A stretch of 64,000 nucleotides of DNA from NCBI RefSeq assembly GCF_014931605.1, contig NZ_CP053382.1:3968001-4032000 (forward strand), written 5' to 3'. This document shows, one piece after another, positions 20,745 to 33,861 of this stretch (position 1 is its first letter; every line of letters begins with the position of its first letter). A program made the translations under genes and the position numbers. The DNA comes from Halomonas sp. MCCC 1A13316 (GTDB lineage Bacteria > Pseudomonadota > Gammaproteobacteria > Pseudomonadales > Halomonadaceae). The notes beneath the pieces were generated by a model. It was not told the DNA's origin. It was given only the letters and a program-made list of their open reading frames with translations, and made no database searches.

Positions 20745-21629
20745 CTACGCCTCACCTTCTGGTGGTGAATGCTTCATCTTGCGCATGACAGCCAGCGTCG
20801 GCCCGGAAGCTACATAGGTGCCGAATAGCAACAGCAGCATTACGGAGGGCTCGACCGAAATCACCACGAAGCCAAGCACGATGGCCAGCAGCACCACGAA
20901 GGGCACGGGCCCCTTGAGGTCGACGTCTTTGAAGCTGTAGTAGCGAATATTGCTGACCATCAGCACTCCGGCAGCAGCCACAACGATCAGCATCAGCAGC
21001 TTGAAGCCGAATGCCTCGGCGTCGAAGCTATGAAAGGTCCATACGCTTGCCGCCACGAAGGCCGCTGCGGAGGGGCTGGGCAGCCCGATGAACCACTTCT
21101 TGTCAACGCTCCCTATCTGCACATTGAAGCGCGCCAGGCGTAGTGCCGCGCAGGCTACGTAGAGAAAGGCCACAACCCAGCCGGTCTTGCCGATATCCTG
21201 GAGAATCCAGGTGAATGACACCAGCGCCGGCGCCACGCCAAAGGAGAGCATGTCGGAAAGGCTGTCGTACTCGGCGCCGAAGGCGCTCTGGGTGTTGGTC
21301 AGCCGGGCCACGCGACCATCCAGGCCGTCGAGCACCATGGCAATGAAGATCGCCACCGCTGCCGCGGTGAAATCGCCGTTGATCCCGGCTACCACCGAGA
21401 AGAACCCGGCAAACAGGGCCGACGTGGTAAAGAGATTGGGCAACAGGTAGATCCCCCTGCGCCGGACCTTCTTGCCATCTTCGATCGACTCCTCGACCAC
21501 CTCCGTTTCGCGCAAGAAGGCGGCAGCCAGATCCTCCTCCTGAGCTCGCTCTTCCCTGCTGGCGGCAGGATCTGTCTGGGCGTCATCGCGATGGATGTCG
21601 TGCTCGGTATTGCGGGAATCCTGACTCAT
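20745..21629 (-). CDS. pssA: CDP-diacylglycerol--serine O-phosphatidyltransferase
   Basis: This 294-aa integral-membrane enzyme makes phosphatidylserine, the precursor of phosphatidylethanolamine. The CDP-alcohol phosphotransferase motif D-G-x2-A-R-x8-G-x3-D-x3-D is intact as DGLDGRVARLTNTQSAFG followed by AEYDSLSD. About eight hydrophobic spans follow RRGIYLLPNLFT. An acidic N-terminal extension of about 60 residues precedes the core. The start MSQDSRNTEHD at 21629 is chosen; ATGs at 21638 and 21659 are possible. It belongs to the membrane-bound type II family, unlike peripheral E. coli PssA. Confidence 0.9.
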   Translation of the reverse strand: MSQDSRNTEHDIHRDDAQTDPAASREERAQEEDLAAAFLRETEVVEESIEDGKKVRRRGIYLLPNLFTTSALFAGFFSVVAGINGDFTAAAVAIFIAMVLDGLDGRVARLTNTQSAFGAEYDSLSDMLSFGVAPALVSFTWILQDIGKTGWVVAFLYVACAALRLARFNVQIGSVDKKWFIGLPSPSAAAFVAASVWTFHSFDAEAFGFKLLMLIVVAAAGVLMVSNIRYYSFKDVDLKGPVPFVVLLAIVLGFVVISVEPSVMLLLLFGTYVASGPTLAVMRKMKHSPPEGEA

Positions 21630-21732
21630 TCGTCTCATCCGTTGCCAGAATGGGGCCACTCAATGTCTTGCCTTCATTCTACACGGTGCTGCCGAGTCGA
21701 AAAGCGCAGCGGCTATCAGCCAGATACGACAA

Positions 21733-21752
21733 GGGCGCGGAAATCCGCGCCC
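21733..21752. terminator. ilvC terminator
   Basis: An 8-bp GC stem GGGCGCGG/CCGCGCCC with loop AAAT begins 27 bases after the ilvC stop on the minus strand, followed by a short T-rich run. Confidence 0.6.
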
Positions 21753-21779
21753 CAGCATGCTTCACAACGACCAGATGGC

Positions 21780-24410
<2,631 letters not shown>

Positions 24411-24411
<1 letters not shown>

Positions 24412-26135
24412 CAGGTCCGCTCCGTCTTGGAAAGCAGCATGTCACGCATGGAGCCCAGGGGCACCTGCATCGGATAAACGTGCTCGCGCGGGTCGACGAC
24501 GACATCCACGAAAACCAGCTCGTGCTTGTCGGCAAAGGTGCGCTCCAGCGCCGGGCGCAGCTCGTCCATCGTCTCCACCCTCAGGGCGGTGAAGCCATAT
24601 GCCTCGATCAGCTTGGCGAAGTCGGGCAGCGATTCCATGTAGGAGTGCGCGTGGCGCGACTTGTAGTTGAGGTCCTGCCACTGGCGCACCATGCCCAGCG
24701 ACGCGTTATTGAGATTGATGATCTTGACGCCGCCACCGAACTGCTTACAGGTGGAGAGTTCCTGCATCATCATCTGAAAGCTGCCCTCCCCGGTGACGCA
24801 GATCACCTGCTCGTCGGGAAAGTTCTGCTTGATACCCATGGCCGCCGGGAAACCGAAGCCCATGGTACCGAGCCCGCCCGACGTGATGAAGCGGTTGGGC
24901 TTGTCGAACTTGTAGTACTGGGCGGCGAACATCTGGTGCTGGCCCACATCGGTGGTCACGTATGCCTCGCCGCGGGTCACCTCGCACAGCGCCTCGATCA
25001 CTTCCTGCGGCTTGAGCTGCTCGCCCGGCTTCGACGGCTCATAGAGCTTGCCGCGGCGCTCCTCGCGCCAGCCGTCGATCTTCTGCCACCACTCGGCCAG
25101 TGCCTCGGGATGGGCGATCTCCTTGCCTTGCACCAGGCTGATCATCTCGTCAATGACGCTGGCCGCCGGCCCTACGATGGGCACGTCGGCACGCACCGTC
25201 TTGGATACGGAGCTGGGGTCGATGTCGACATGGATGATCTTGGCCGTGGGACAGAACTTGGAGGTATTGTTGGTCACGCGGTCGTCGAATCGCGCGCCGA
25301 TGGCGATGATCAGATCGGCATGGTGCATGGCCATGTTGGATTCGTAGGAGCCGTGCATGCCCAGCCAACCCAGACACTGGCGATCGCTCTGCGGGTAGGA
25401 GCCGATGCCCATCAGCGTGGTAGTGATGGGATAGCCGAGGCGCTTGACCAGATCGGTCTGGCCCTCACAGGCGCGCCCGGTAATGACCCCGCCACCGGTA
25501 TAGAATACCGGCCGCTTGGCCTTGAGCATCATCTCCACGGCCTTCTTGATCTGGCCTGTATGTCCCCGCGCTACCGGGTTGTAGGAGCGCATCTTGACCT
25601 TCTTCGGGTAGACGTACTCGTAGCGTTCGGTGGGCGCGGTCATGTCCTTTGGAATATCCACCACCACCGGTCCGGGGCGCCCCGTCGCGGCCAGGTAGAA
25701 GGCTTTTTTCAGAACTTCCGGTATCTCGGTCGGATGCTTGATCGAGAAGCTGTGCTTCACAATCGGGCGGGTCACGCCGATGATATCGGTTTCCTGGAAA
25801 GCGTCGTCGCCGATCAGGTGGCTCATCACCTGACCGCACAGCACCACCATGGGAATCGAATCCATGTAGGCGGTGGCAATACCGGTAACCGCGTTGGTGG
25901 CACCGGGGCCGGAGGTCACCAGCACCACGCCGGGCTTGCCGGAGGCTCGGGCATAGCCGTCGGCGGCATGGGTGGCAGCCTGCTCGTGGCGAACCAGGAT
26001 GTGCTTGACCTTGTCCTGGCGGAACAGTGCATCGTAGATATGCAGTGCCGCACCGCCCGGATAGCCATAGATGTATTCGACGCCTTCATCCTGCAGGAAT
26101 CGGGCGATCATATCCGCGCCGGAAAGCAATTCCAC
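24411..26135 (-). CDS. ilvI: Acetolactate synthase large (catalytic) subunit
   Basis: The 574-aa TPP- and FAD-dependent enzyme has the same length as E. coli IlvI. YIYGYPGGAALHIYDAL and RHEQAATHAADGYARASG contain the catalytic glutamate; GEGSFQMMMQELSTCKQF followed by NLNN is the TPP/Mg motif. A GTG start at 26135 (VELLSGADMIARFL) aligns with the IlvI N-terminus and has GGGGAG about 9 bases upstream. The frame is open 115 codons further upstream, but that part is low-complexity leader. First step of branched-chain amino acid synthesis. Confidence 0.95.
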
Positions 26136-26480
26136 TTGTGTATCTCCCCTGGAGGTCTCGAGTGCGATCCGAGCCCATGGATGGGCACGGGTTCGAGTGC
26201 GGCGGTATGCCGCTGTCGGCGAGGCCGACCCTGATGCCAAACCCTGGCATTTAGCCCTGTTGGGGCCTGCACTCTCTTCGGGACCACCGATCGATTGCTG
26301 CATACGCAATACCATCAGCAGTTCCCTATCACGGCGGATTGCCGCGTCGGGGCATTGGCCAGAAGCGGTGGTTGACCGCATTCCGGTAGTCCTTCGGCGG
26401 GTAGAGGCCAAAACGGCCCACCCTTCGCGCGGGGATGGGGGGTTGCCCGCAGGAATCCGCGCCCGCAAATCAGGAACGCT
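26136..26480 (-). promoter_or_regulatory. Long leader region of ilvIN
   Basis: About 350 bases with no supported gene. A -35-like TTGACA (26506-26511) lies upstream, but no good -10 is seen. The leader RNA could form several short hairpins: TGCCA/TGGCA, GTCGGC/GCCGAC and one around GCCCAT/ATGGGC near 26,180. No classical attenuator peptide rich in Ile/Val/Leu with a stop codon could be placed. A riboregulatory role is possible but unproven. Confidence 0.3.
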
Positions 26481-26543
26481 CAAGATTCCAACAGCCTAGC
26501 GAAAGTGTCAACCGTAGCGCGAGCAAGAGCATGCCGACAGCGT

Positions 26544-26574
26544 AAAAAAGCCCGCCGGCAATGTGCGGGCGGGC
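26544..26574 (-). terminator. clpB terminator
   Basis: On the minus strand the stem GCCCGCC/GGCGGGC with an 11-base loop is followed by TTTTTT, about 80 bases beyond the clpB stop. It separates clpB from the ilvI leader. Confidence 0.8.
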
Positions 26575-26654
26575 AAGGGGGTTACAGGACGCAACCTATA
26601 AGACAGTGTAGCCGCTCACCGGCCGGCGTACCGACCAGCGCGTTACCATGTGTA

Positions 26655-29237
26655 TCAGCGACTGAACACCAAGGTGTCGTCCTTCAAGTCGACCCGAATC
26701 GTGTCGCCGGAAACGAAGCGGCCGGCAAGCAGGTCCTGAGCCAACGGATTCTCGATACGACTCTGGATCGCCCGCTTGAGCGGCCGCGCCCCGAATACCG
26801 GATCGAAGCCCGCCAGGGCGAGCTGGGCCATGGCCTCGTCGCTGATTTCCAGCTGCATACCGTGCTCGGCCAGGCGTGACCGCAGGCGGTCCAACTGGAT
26901 GCCAGCGATCGCCTCGATCTGCTCTTGTCGCAGGGCATGAAACACCACCACCTCATCGATGCGGTTGATCAGCTCGGGGCGGAAATGCATCCCCACCACA
27001 TCCATGACGGCGTTCTTCATCGCTTCGTACTGCTCGTCGGCACCGCCCATGCGCTGGATGATGTCCGAGCCCATGTTGGAGGTCATCACGATCACCGTAT
27101 TACGAAAGTCCACGGTTCGCCCCTGGCCATCGGTCAAGCGGCCATCCTCCAGCACTTGCAGTAAAATATTGAAGACGTCCGGATGAGCCTTCTCCACCTC
27201 GTCGAGCAGCAGCACGGAATAGGGCTTGCGCCGCACGGCCTCGGTCAGGTAGCCGCCCTCCTCGTAACCCACGTAGCCGGGAGGCGCGCCGATCAGCCGT
27301 GCCACGGAGTGCTTCTCCATGAACTCCGACATGTCGATGCGCACCATTGCCTCTTCGGTGTCGAAGAGGAAATTGGCCAGCGCCTTGCACAGCTCGGTCT
27401 TGCCCACCCCGGTCGGACCGAGGAACAGGAACGAGCCATTGGGGCGGTTGGGGTCGGCAAGCCCCGCACGCGAACGGCGCACGGCGTTGGCCACCGCAGT
27501 GACAGCCTCCTCCTGGCCGATCACCCGCTGATGCAACGCCTCCTCCATGCGCAGCAGCTTGTCGCGCTCACCCTCGAGCATCTTGGCCACCGGGATACCG
27601 GTCCAGCGCGACACCACCTCGGCGATCTCCTCCTCGGTGACGTTGGAGCGCAGCAGCTTGTGCTGCGAGGTGTCGGCCTCGGTTTCGCTCGACTCGGCGA
27701 TTTTCTTCTCCAGTTCCGGAATCACGCCGTACTGCAGCTCCGACATGCGGCCGAGATCGCCCTGGCGACGCGCCTGCTCCAGATCGATGCGAGCACGGTC
27801 GAGCTCGTCCTTGAACTGAGCGGCGCCCTGAATGCTGGCCTTCTCGGCCTTCCAGATCTCATCCAGGTCGGCGTACTCACGCTCCAGATCGTCGACCTGC
27901 TCCTGAAGGCTCTCGAGACGCTTCTTCGAGGCTTCGTCGGTCTCCTTCTTGAGGTGCTCACGCTCCATCTTGAGCTGGATCAGCCGCCGGTCGAGGCGAT
28001 CCATCTCCTCGGGCTTGGAGTCGAGCTCCATGCGAATGCGCGACGACGCCTCGTCAATCAGGTCGATGGCCTTGTCGGGCAACTGGCGGTCGGTGATGTA
28101 GCGGGTCGAGAGCTTGGCGGCAGCGATGATCGCGCCATCGGTGATATCGACACCATGGTGCACCTCGTAGCGCTCCTTGAGGCCGCGCAGGATAGCCACG
28201 GTATCCTCCTCGGAGGGCTCGTCGACCTGCACCTTCTGGAAACGCCGCTCCAGCGCGGCATCCTTCTCGATGTACTTGCGGTACTCGTCGAGGGTAGTGG
28301 CGCCCACGCAGTGCAGCTCGCCGCGCGCCAGCGCCGGCTTGAGCATGTTGCCGGCGTCCATGGCGCCCTCGGCTTTGCCGGCGCCGACCATGGTGTGCAG
28401 CTCGTCGATGAACAGGATCACCCGGCCCTCCTCCTGGGCCAGCTCCTTGAGCACCGACTTCAGGCGCTCCTCGAACTCGCCGCGGAACTTGGCTCCGGCC
28501 AGCAGCGACCCCATGTCGAGCGACAGCACGCGCTTGTCCTTGAGCCCCTCTGGCACCTCGCCGTTGACGATGCGCTGAGCCAGGCCTTCGACGATAGCGG
28601 TCTTGCCCACGCCGGGCTCGCCGATCAACACCGGGTTATTCTTGGTGCGCCGCTGCAGCACTTGGATGGTACGGCGGATCTCATCGTCGCGGCCGATCAC
28701 GGGGTCGAGCTTGCCGTCGGCAGCACGCTCGGTGAGGTCCAGCGTGTACTTCTCCAGTGCCTCGCGCTGCTCCTCGGCGTTTGGGTCATCGACCCGTTCG
28801 CCGCCACGTACGCTGTCGATGGCGCTCTCCAATGCCTTGCGGGTCACGCCGGCCTGGGTCAGCAGCTTGGTCACCGCATGGCCCATCTCGAGAGCGGCAA
28901 GCAGCACCAGCTCGCTGGCGATGTACTGGTCACCACGCTTCTGCGCCTCGCGGTCGGTGAGGTTGAACAGCTTGATCAGATCGCGCGACGGCTGCACCTC
29001 GCCGGTGAACTGGCCGACCTGGGGCAGATCGTCCAGATGACCCACCAAGGTGTCGCGCAGACGCTCGGCATCGCCGCCGGCCTTCTGAATGAGCGCCTTG
29101 AGGCCGGCATCACGCGTATCCAGCAACGCCAGCAACAGGTGGCCGGGCTCGAGCTGGTTGTGTCCTCGCCCCACGGCCAGGGACTGAGCGTCGGCCACGG
29201 CGTTCTGCAGCTTGGCGGTGAACTTGTCGAAACGCAT
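26655..29237 (-). CDS. clpB: ATP-dependent disaggregase ClpB
   Basis: This 860-aa Hsp104-family chaperone dissolves aggregates with DnaK. The N-domain starts [23 protein letters not shown]1 has Walker [10 protein letters not shown] near residue 205. A long coiled-coil M-domain (about 400-520) is rich in Glu/Lys/Arg, and AAA2 has GPTGVGKTE near 605 with pore loop [14 protein letters not shown] precedes the chosen ATG; 28 further in-frame codons upstream are not ClpB-like. A sigma-32-type promoter lies 75-100 bases upstream. Confidence 0.97.
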   Translation of the reverse strand: MRFDKFTAKLQNAVADAQSLAVGRGHNQLEPGHLLLALLDTRDAGLKALIQKAGGDAERLRDTLVGHLDDLPQVGQFTGEVQPSRDLIKLFNLTDREAQKRGDQYIASELVLLAALEMGHAVTKLLTQAGVTRKALESAIDSVRGGERVDDPNAEEQREALEKYTLDLTERAADGKLDPVIGRDDEIRRTIQVLQRRTKNNPVLIGEPGVGKTAIVEGLAQRIVNGEVPEGLKDKRVLSLDMGSLLAGAKFRGEFEERLKSVLKELAQEEGRVILFIDELHTMVGAGKAEGAMDAGNMLKPALARGELHCVGATTLDEYRKYIEKDAALERRFQKVQVDEPSEEDTVAILRGLKERYEVHHGVDITDGAIIAAAKLSTRYITDRQLPDKAIDLIDEASSRIRMELDSKPEEMDRLDRRLIQLKMEREHLKKETDEASKKRLESLQEQVDDLEREYADLDEIWKAEKASIQGAAQFKDELDRARIDLEQARRQGDLGRMSELQYGVIPELEKKIAESSETEADTSQHKLLRSNVTEEEIAEVVSRWTGIPVAKMLEGERDKLLRMEEALHQRVIGQEEAVTAVANAVRRSRAGLADPNRPNGSFLFLGPTGVGKTELCKALANFLFDTEEAMVRIDMSEFMEKHSVARLIGAPPGYVGYEEGGYLTEAVRRKPYSVLLLDEVEKAHPDVFNILLQVLEDGRLTDGQGRTVDFRNTVIVMTSNMGSDIIQRMGGADEQYEAMKNAVMDVVGMHFRPELINRIDEVVVFHALRQEQIEAIAGIQLDRLRSRLAEHGMQLEISDEAMAQLALAGFDPVFGARPLKRAIQSRIENPLAQDLLAGRFVSGDTIRVDLKDDTLVFSR

Positions 29238-29310
29238 TCGCTTTCCTCCATCGGGGTGGCGGCGCGTTCGGACGCACCGCTTGGCCCTGTCGTATCGTAT
29301 TGACAGATTC

Positions 29311-29338
29311 AATGGAGTCATCGTGGCCGGCTTTCAAG
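29311..29338 (-). promoter_or_regulatory. Sigma-32 (heat-shock) promoter of clpB
   Basis: CTTGAAA (29332-29338), a 14-base spacer and CTCCATT (29311-29317) on the minus strand match the RpoH consensus (CTTGAAA, 13-15, CCCATnT) closely. Confidence 0.75.
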
Positions 29339-29396
29339 TCATCGGCCAGGAGGGAAGTGCGGCAGCTTGACGCGGGTCAAGGTTGCGGGTGTTGGT

Positions 29397-30152
29397 CTAC
29401 CTCAGCCAGATCACGCTGGCCATGCGCCCGGTCCGCCCATCGTCACGCCGATGCGAGTAGAAGCGCGACTCGCAGGCGGTACAGAAATGGCCGCCACTGA
29501 CATGCGCCACGCCGAGACGCTCCAGGCGCAGGCGGGCAAGCTTGTAGAGATCGGCCATGTAGTGGCCGAGCCGGTATGGGCTGGGATCGAAGGCAGCGGC
29601 CGCTTCCGGGTGCACGCCGACGAAGGCCTGCTGAACCTCGGGGCCGACCTCGAACTGAGCGTTGGAGATCGCCGGCCCCAGCCAGGCCATCAGCTCTTCC
29701 GGCGGGCTGGAGAGCGCCGCCACCGTGGCCTCGAGCACGCCGCCGGCCAGCCCTCGCCAGCCGGCATGGGCCACACCGACACGAGTGCCCTGGCGGTCGC
29801 AGAAGAACACCGGCAGGCAATCGGCGGTCAGCACCACGCAGGCGTGGCCGCGATCGAAAGCCACCGAGGCATCCGCCTCGGGCACACTTGCGGTATAGCT
29901 CGACTGCACCCGGGCACCGTGCACCTGTCTGAGCCACAGCAGCGGCCGCTCGTCTTCGAGCTCGTTTCCGATCAAGCGGCGACACAAGGCCACATGCGCG
30001 GGATTGTCCCCCACCTGGTCGGCTGGATTGAAGCAGGCGAATTCGTCCTGGCTGGGCCCCGTTTCGCGCGTGGTAACAAAGGCGCCAACAGTGGCGGGCG
30101 CCGGCCAATCGGGTTCGATCAGGGTCGGTTGCAGGTGGGGGGCGTCGCTCAT
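29397..30152 (-). CDS. pgeF: Peptidoglycan editing factor PgeF / multicopper polyphenol oxidase family
   Basis: A 251-aa protein of the YfiH/DUF152 family. Purine nucleoside phosphorylase or adenosine deaminase-like activity has been described for members, and a role in keeping wrong amino acids out of peptidoglycan precursors in E. coli. The metal-site motifs are QVHGARV, ADCLPVFFCD and GVAHAGWRGL. GAGGAG lies 5 bases before the ATG. It follows rluD by 9 bases in the common rluD-pgeF-clpB order, but clpB has its own heat-shock promoter. Confidence 0.92.
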   Translation of the reverse strand: MSDAPHLQPTLIEPDWPAPATVGAFVTTRETGPSQDEFACFNPADQVGDNPAHVALCRRLIGNELEDERPLLWLRQVHGARVQSSYTASVPEADASVAFDRGHACVVLTADCLPVFFCDRQGTRVGVAHAGWRGLAGGVLEATVAALSSPPEELMAWLGPAISNAQFEVGPEVQQAFVGVHPEAAAAFDPSPYRLGHYMADLYKLARLRLERLGVAHVSGGHFCTACESRFYSHRRDDGRTGRMASVIWLR

Positions 30153-30161
30153 CCGGGCTCC

Positions 30162-31145
30162 TCAGCGCATGGCCTCGTGGTCGTCACGCAGGTAGTCGAT
30201 CAGCAGCAGCAGGTCGTCGGGCAGTGCCGCGCGGAACTCGACTGGCTCACCGCTGCCAGGGTGCAGGAAGGCCAGCTTGCGTGCATGCAGCGCCTGGCGT
30301 GGAAACTCGCGCAGCAACGCCTTGAGTTCCTCGCCCGCCCCGGCCGGCAGCTTTAGCCGCCCACCGTATACCGGATCGCCGACCAGCGGGAAGCGCCGAT
30401 GCGCCAGATGCACGCGGATCTGGTGGGTGCGACCGGTCTCAAGCCGACAACGCACGTGGGTATGGGTGCGGAAGCGCTCGACGACACGATAGTGAGTCAC
30501 GGCAGGTTTGCCACTGACGTGCACCGCCTGACGCTTGCGGTCCTTGGGATGCCGGCCGATGGGGGCGTCCACCGTTCCGCCGGAGGTCATCACGCCGACG
30601 CAGACTGCATCGTACTCGCGGGATACCGTGCGCGCCTGCATCTGTTCGACCAGCGCAGTCTGTGCGGCAAGTGTCTTGGCCACCACCATCAGGCCGGTGG
30701 TGTCCTTGTCCAGGCGATGCACAATGCCGGCCCGCGGCACTGTGGCCAGCGTCGGGCAATGGTGCAAGAGTGCGTTGAGCAGGGTGCCGTCGGGGTTGCC
30801 GGCTGCCGGGTGCACTACCAGTCCCGCAGGCTTGTCGATGACCAATACCTCGTCATCCTCGTGGATCACCTCGAGCGGTATCGCCTCGGGTTCGAAGCGG
30901 GCGTCTTCCGCAAGTTCAGCAGCGAGCTGCAGCCACTCACCGCCTGCCATCTTGTCCTTGGGCTTGCCCGGGCGCCCGTCGACGGTCAGCGCGCCCTCCT
31001 TGATCCAGCCCTTGAGTCGCTCGCGGGAATGGTCGGCGAAGAGTTCGGCAGCCGCCTGGTCGAGGCGGCTGCCGGCTAGAGAAACGGGCACGCGTTGCTG
31101 GGCTTCCACGGTCTGGGGCATAGGGGGGACTGTCGTTGTCAGCAT
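30162..31145 (-). CDS. rluD: 23S rRNA pseudouridine(1911/1915/1917) synthase
   Basis: This 327-aa enzyme modifies helix 69 of 23S rRNA. An N-terminal S4 domain ([20 protein letters not shown]...LTVDG, about 25-80) is followed by the RluA-type catalytic core with [10 protein letters not shown], where D146 is the nucleophile, and [14 protein letters not shown]. The start is uncertain: the ATG at 31145 has GAGG directly adjacent, and MPQTVEA nine codons later is possible. It is divergent from bamD, the widespread rluD/bamD arrangement. Confidence 0.95.
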   Translation of the reverse strand: MLTTTVPPMPQTVEAQQRVPVSLAGSRLDQAAAELFADHSRERLKGWIKEGALTVDGRPGKPKDKMAGGEWLQLAAELAEDARFEPEAIPLEVIHEDDEVLVIDKPAGLVVHPAAGNPDGTLLNALLHHCPTLATVPRAGIVHRLDKDTTGLMVVAKTLAAQTALVEQMQARTVSREYDAVCVGVMTSGGTVDAPIGRHPKDRKRQAVHVSGKPAVTHYRVVERFRTHTHVRCRLETGRTHQIRVHLAHRRFPLVGDPVYGGRLKLPAGAGEELKALLREFPRQALHARKLAFLHPGSGEPVEFRAALPDDLLLLIDYLRDDHEAMR

Positions 31146-31240
31146 CCTCGGACTGCGTTTTCACGCGAGGTGCTTTATAGTGGACGGGTTACGGTCGATT
31201 CTACCACGGCCGACACGGCTTGTTAGACACGAGGATCACG

Positions 31241-32065
31241 ATGCGCGTTTCCCCCATCGCCACACGCCTGATTGCCCTGCTGCTGGCCGCCGCCCTGATC
31301 AGCGGCTGTGCCGGCAGGTCTGCCACGGAAGAAGAACCGGACGAATTCGAGGGCGTTGCCGAACAGCAGCTCTACGACGAGGCGCGCGAAGCGCTGGATG
31401 ATGGACGCTACACCACCGCCATCTCGCGCCTCGAGGCCATCGATACGCGTTACCCCTTCGGCCGCCACGCCGAACAGGCCCAGCTCGAGCTGATCTACGC
31501 CTACTACGAGACCAGCGACTGGGAAGCCACGCGCGCCGCCGCCAGTCGCTTCATTCGTCTGCACCCCACGCACCCCCAGGCTGATTACGCGCTCTACATG
31601 CGCGGGCTGGCCTCATGGCAGGCGGGTCGCTTCAGCCTCGAGCGCCTGCGCCTGATCGACATCTCCAAGCGCGACCTGGGCGCCTCGCGTGACGCCTACA
31701 CCGATTTCCGCGAGCTGGTGTTACGCTACCCGAATAGCGAATACGCGCCCGACGCCGAGCAGCGCATCGTCTACTTGCGCAACGTGCTGGCCCGTCATGA
31801 GCTGCACGTCGCCGATTTCTACTTGCGCAAGGGCGCCTACCTGGCCGCCGTCGAGCGTGGTCGCTGGGTGGTCGAGAACTATCCCGAGGCCGAGGCCACC
31901 CGAGATGCGCTGGCGGTCATGGTCGAAGGTTATCTCGGGCTCGATATGCGTGATCGCGCCCGCGAAGTCCTTCAGGTACTGATCGAGAACGACCCGAACA
32001 ACGACCGTCTGCGTGGCCGCACCTTCCTGCCGCAGCACGTGCGAGCGGAGTCGCTGTCGGCCTGA
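31241..32065 (+). CDS. bamD: Outer membrane protein assembly factor BamD
   Basis: This 274-aa lipoprotein is an essential part of the BAM complex that inserts beta-barrels. The signal peptide ends in the lipobox LISGC (Cys about residue 23). The rest consists of TPR-like repeats: QLYDEAREALDDGRYTTAIS, RYPFGRHAEQAQLELIYAYY, LHPTHPQADYALYMRGLASW and later ones. Start at 31241, with GAGG 6 bases upstream. A strong terminator follows at 32,087-32,117. Confidence 0.95.
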   Translation: MRVSPIATRLIALLLAAALISGCAGRSATEEEPDEFEGVAEQQLYDEAREALDDGRYTTAISRLEAIDTRYPFGRHAEQAQLELIYAYYETSDWEATRAAASRFIRLHPTHPQADYALYMRGLASWQAGRFSLERLRLIDISKRDLGASRDAYTDFRELVLRYPNSEYAPDAEQRIVYLRNVLARHELHVADFYLRKGAYLAAVERGRWVVENYPEAEATRDALAVMVEGYLGLDMRDRAREVLQVLIENDPNNDRLRGRTFLPQHVRAESLSA

Positions 32066-32086
32066 CCCGTTGCTCGGTTGAAGCAA

Positions 32087-32117
32087 AAGAACCCGCGAGC
32101 CCTGCTCGCGGGTTCTT
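32087..32117. terminator. Bidirectional terminator bamD/nadE
   Basis: A perfect 14-bp stem (32087-32100 with 32104-32117) and a 3-base loop lie between the converging bamD and nadE genes. TTCTT ends the plus-strand arm and TTTTGCTTC follows on the minus strand. Confidence 0.8.
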
Positions 32118-32131
32118 GCGTCTGGCGCCGC

Positions 32132-33763
32132 TCAGTCGCCGGGCTGCCAGCCGTTGACGATGGGATAACGGCGGTCACGGCCGAACCCACGCGGCGTCAC
32201 CCGCACGCCTACCGGCGCCTGACGGCGCTTGTACTCGTTACGATCGACCAGCTTGACCACCTGATAGACGTCATCGCGATCGAAACCGGCCTCGATGATC
32301 GCCTCGGCACTCATATCGCCTTCGATGTAGCGCGCCAGGATGGCGTCGAGGGTGTCGTAGTCGGGCAGCGAGTCGGTGTCCTTCTGGTCGGGCGCCAGCT
32401 CGGCCGAGGGCGGCCGAGTGATGACCCGCTCGGGAATCGCCGGCGACTGGGTATTGCGCCAGCGGGCCAAGCGATAGACCCAGGTCTTGTAGACGTCCTT
32501 GAGCGCATTGAAGCCACCCACCATGTCGCCATAGAGCGTGGCATAACCCACCGCCATTTCACTCTTGTTGCCGGTGGTCAGAACCATCAGGCCCTTCTTG
32601 TTGGAAATGGCCATCAACAGCACGCCGCGGCAGCGAGACTGCAGGTTCTCCTCGGTGGTGTCGCGCTCGGTGCCGGCGAAAGTATCCGCCAGGGTTGTCA
32701 TGAAGGCATCCACCATCGGTTCGATCGGCAGCACCTCATAGTGCACGCCGAGCAGGCGGGCCTGCTCGGCGGCATCGTCCTGGGAGATATCGGCGGTGTA
32801 GCGGTAGGGCATCATCACCGCATGCACTCGCTGCGGACCCAGCGCATCCACGGCGATCGCCAGCGTCAGTGCCGAGTCGATGCCGCCGGAGAGCCCCAGC
32901 ACCACGCCCTGGAAGCCGCTCTTGTTGACGTAGTCGCGCACGCCGCTGACCAGGGCGCAGTAGAGGCTCTCTTCGGGTGCCTCGTCAGGCTCGATCTCGC
33001 CCTCTTGCGGTACCCAGCCATGCGACTCCTGCACGAACTGCACCGGCATCAGCCCTGCCTGCCAATAGGGCGCCACCACCCGGATCCGGCCCTCGGCATC
33101 GACACAGGCCGAACCTCCGTCGAAGACCAGTTCATCCTGACCGCCAATGGTATTGACGTAGACCATCGGCAGCGACACCTCGGCTGCACGCTGCTCGAGC
33201 AGGCGCAGACGTTCGGCCGGCTTGTCCTGGTGATAGGGCGATGCATTCAGCGTGACGAGCATGTCCGCTCCCGCATCGCGAGCCGCCCGCACCGGCTCGC
33301 CATCCCACACGTCCTCGCAGATCAGCACACCGAGCCTGATCCCCTTGTGCTCGATCACCAGGCTCTGCTCGCCAGTGGCGAAATAGCGCCGCTCGTCGAA
33401 GACCTGATAGTTGGGCAGTACCTGCTTGGCGTATTCAGCGATCCATTCGCCGTTGTAGAGTAGCCCGGCCAGGTTGTAGCCGAGCCCCTCGCGGCGGCCG
33501 GGATAACCGATGATCACCAGCACATCGCGGGACACCTTCGCCGCCATGCGGGCACGGGCCTCGCGCAGGCGGGTCTCCATGGAAGGGCGCAGCAGCAAAT
33601 CCTCGGGAGGGTAGCCGCTCAGGAACAGTTCGGGAAACACCACGATATCGGCACCATGTTCGATGCGCGCCTCGCGAACGGCTTCGATGGCACGATCGGC
33701 GTTGCCGGGGATGTCCCCTACCAGCGGGTCCAGCTGCGCCATCACCAGCGTCAGATCTTGCAT
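32132..33763 (-). CDS. nadE: Glutamine-dependent NAD+ synthetase
   Basis: This 543-aa enzyme amidates nicotinic acid adenine dinucleotide to NAD+. The N-terminal nitrilase-type glutaminase has the catalytic triad E45 (FPELFLSGY), K113 (AKQVLPNY) and C149 (LICEDVW). The C-terminal synthetase has the ATP pyrophosphatase loop LSGGIDSALTL near residue 285 and TTGNKSEMAVGYATLYGDM. The start MQDLTLVMAQLDP at 33763 fits the domain; upstream in-frame codons do not. It is monocistronic and convergent with bamD. Confidence 0.95.
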   Translation of the reverse strand: MQDLTLVMAQLDPLVGDIPGNADRAIEAVREARIEHGADIVVFPELFLSGYPPEDLLLRPSMETRLREARARMAAKVSRDVLVIIGYPGRREGLGYNLAGLLYNGEWIAEYAKQVLPNYQVFDERRYFATGEQSLVIEHKGIRLGVLICEDVWDGEPVRAARDAGADMLVTLNASPYHQDKPAERLRLLEQRAAEVSLPMVYVNTIGGQDELVFDGGSACVDAEGRIRVVAPYWQAGLMPVQFVQESHGWVPQEGEIEPDEAPEESLYCALVSGVRDYVNKSGFQGVVLGLSGGIDSALTLAIAVDALGPQRVHAVMMPYRYTADISQDDAAEQARLLGVHYEVLPIEPMVDAFMTTLADTFAGTERDTTEENLQSRCRGVLLMAISNKKGLMVLTTGNKSEMAVGYATLYGDMVGGFNALKDVYKTWVYRLARWRNTQSPAIPERVITRPPSAELAPDQKDTDSLPDYDTLDAILARYIEGDMSAEAIIEAGFDRDDVYQVVKLVDRNEYKRRQAPVGVRVTPRGFGRDRRYPIVNGWQPGD

Positions 33764-33861
33764 GGGCGTAGAAATCTCTTGAGAATCCGAAGTCACTGTA
33801 TTGTCCCGCAAGGGCGTCCGGCTGGCAAAGCCGCTAGCCCTCATCTGGGAGACGAATAAGG

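Noticed and set aside
27183..29303. 706-codon open frame on the plus strand opposite clpB
   Set aside because: Antisense shadow of clpB, low complexity (Leu/Gly/His-rich), no recognisable motif.
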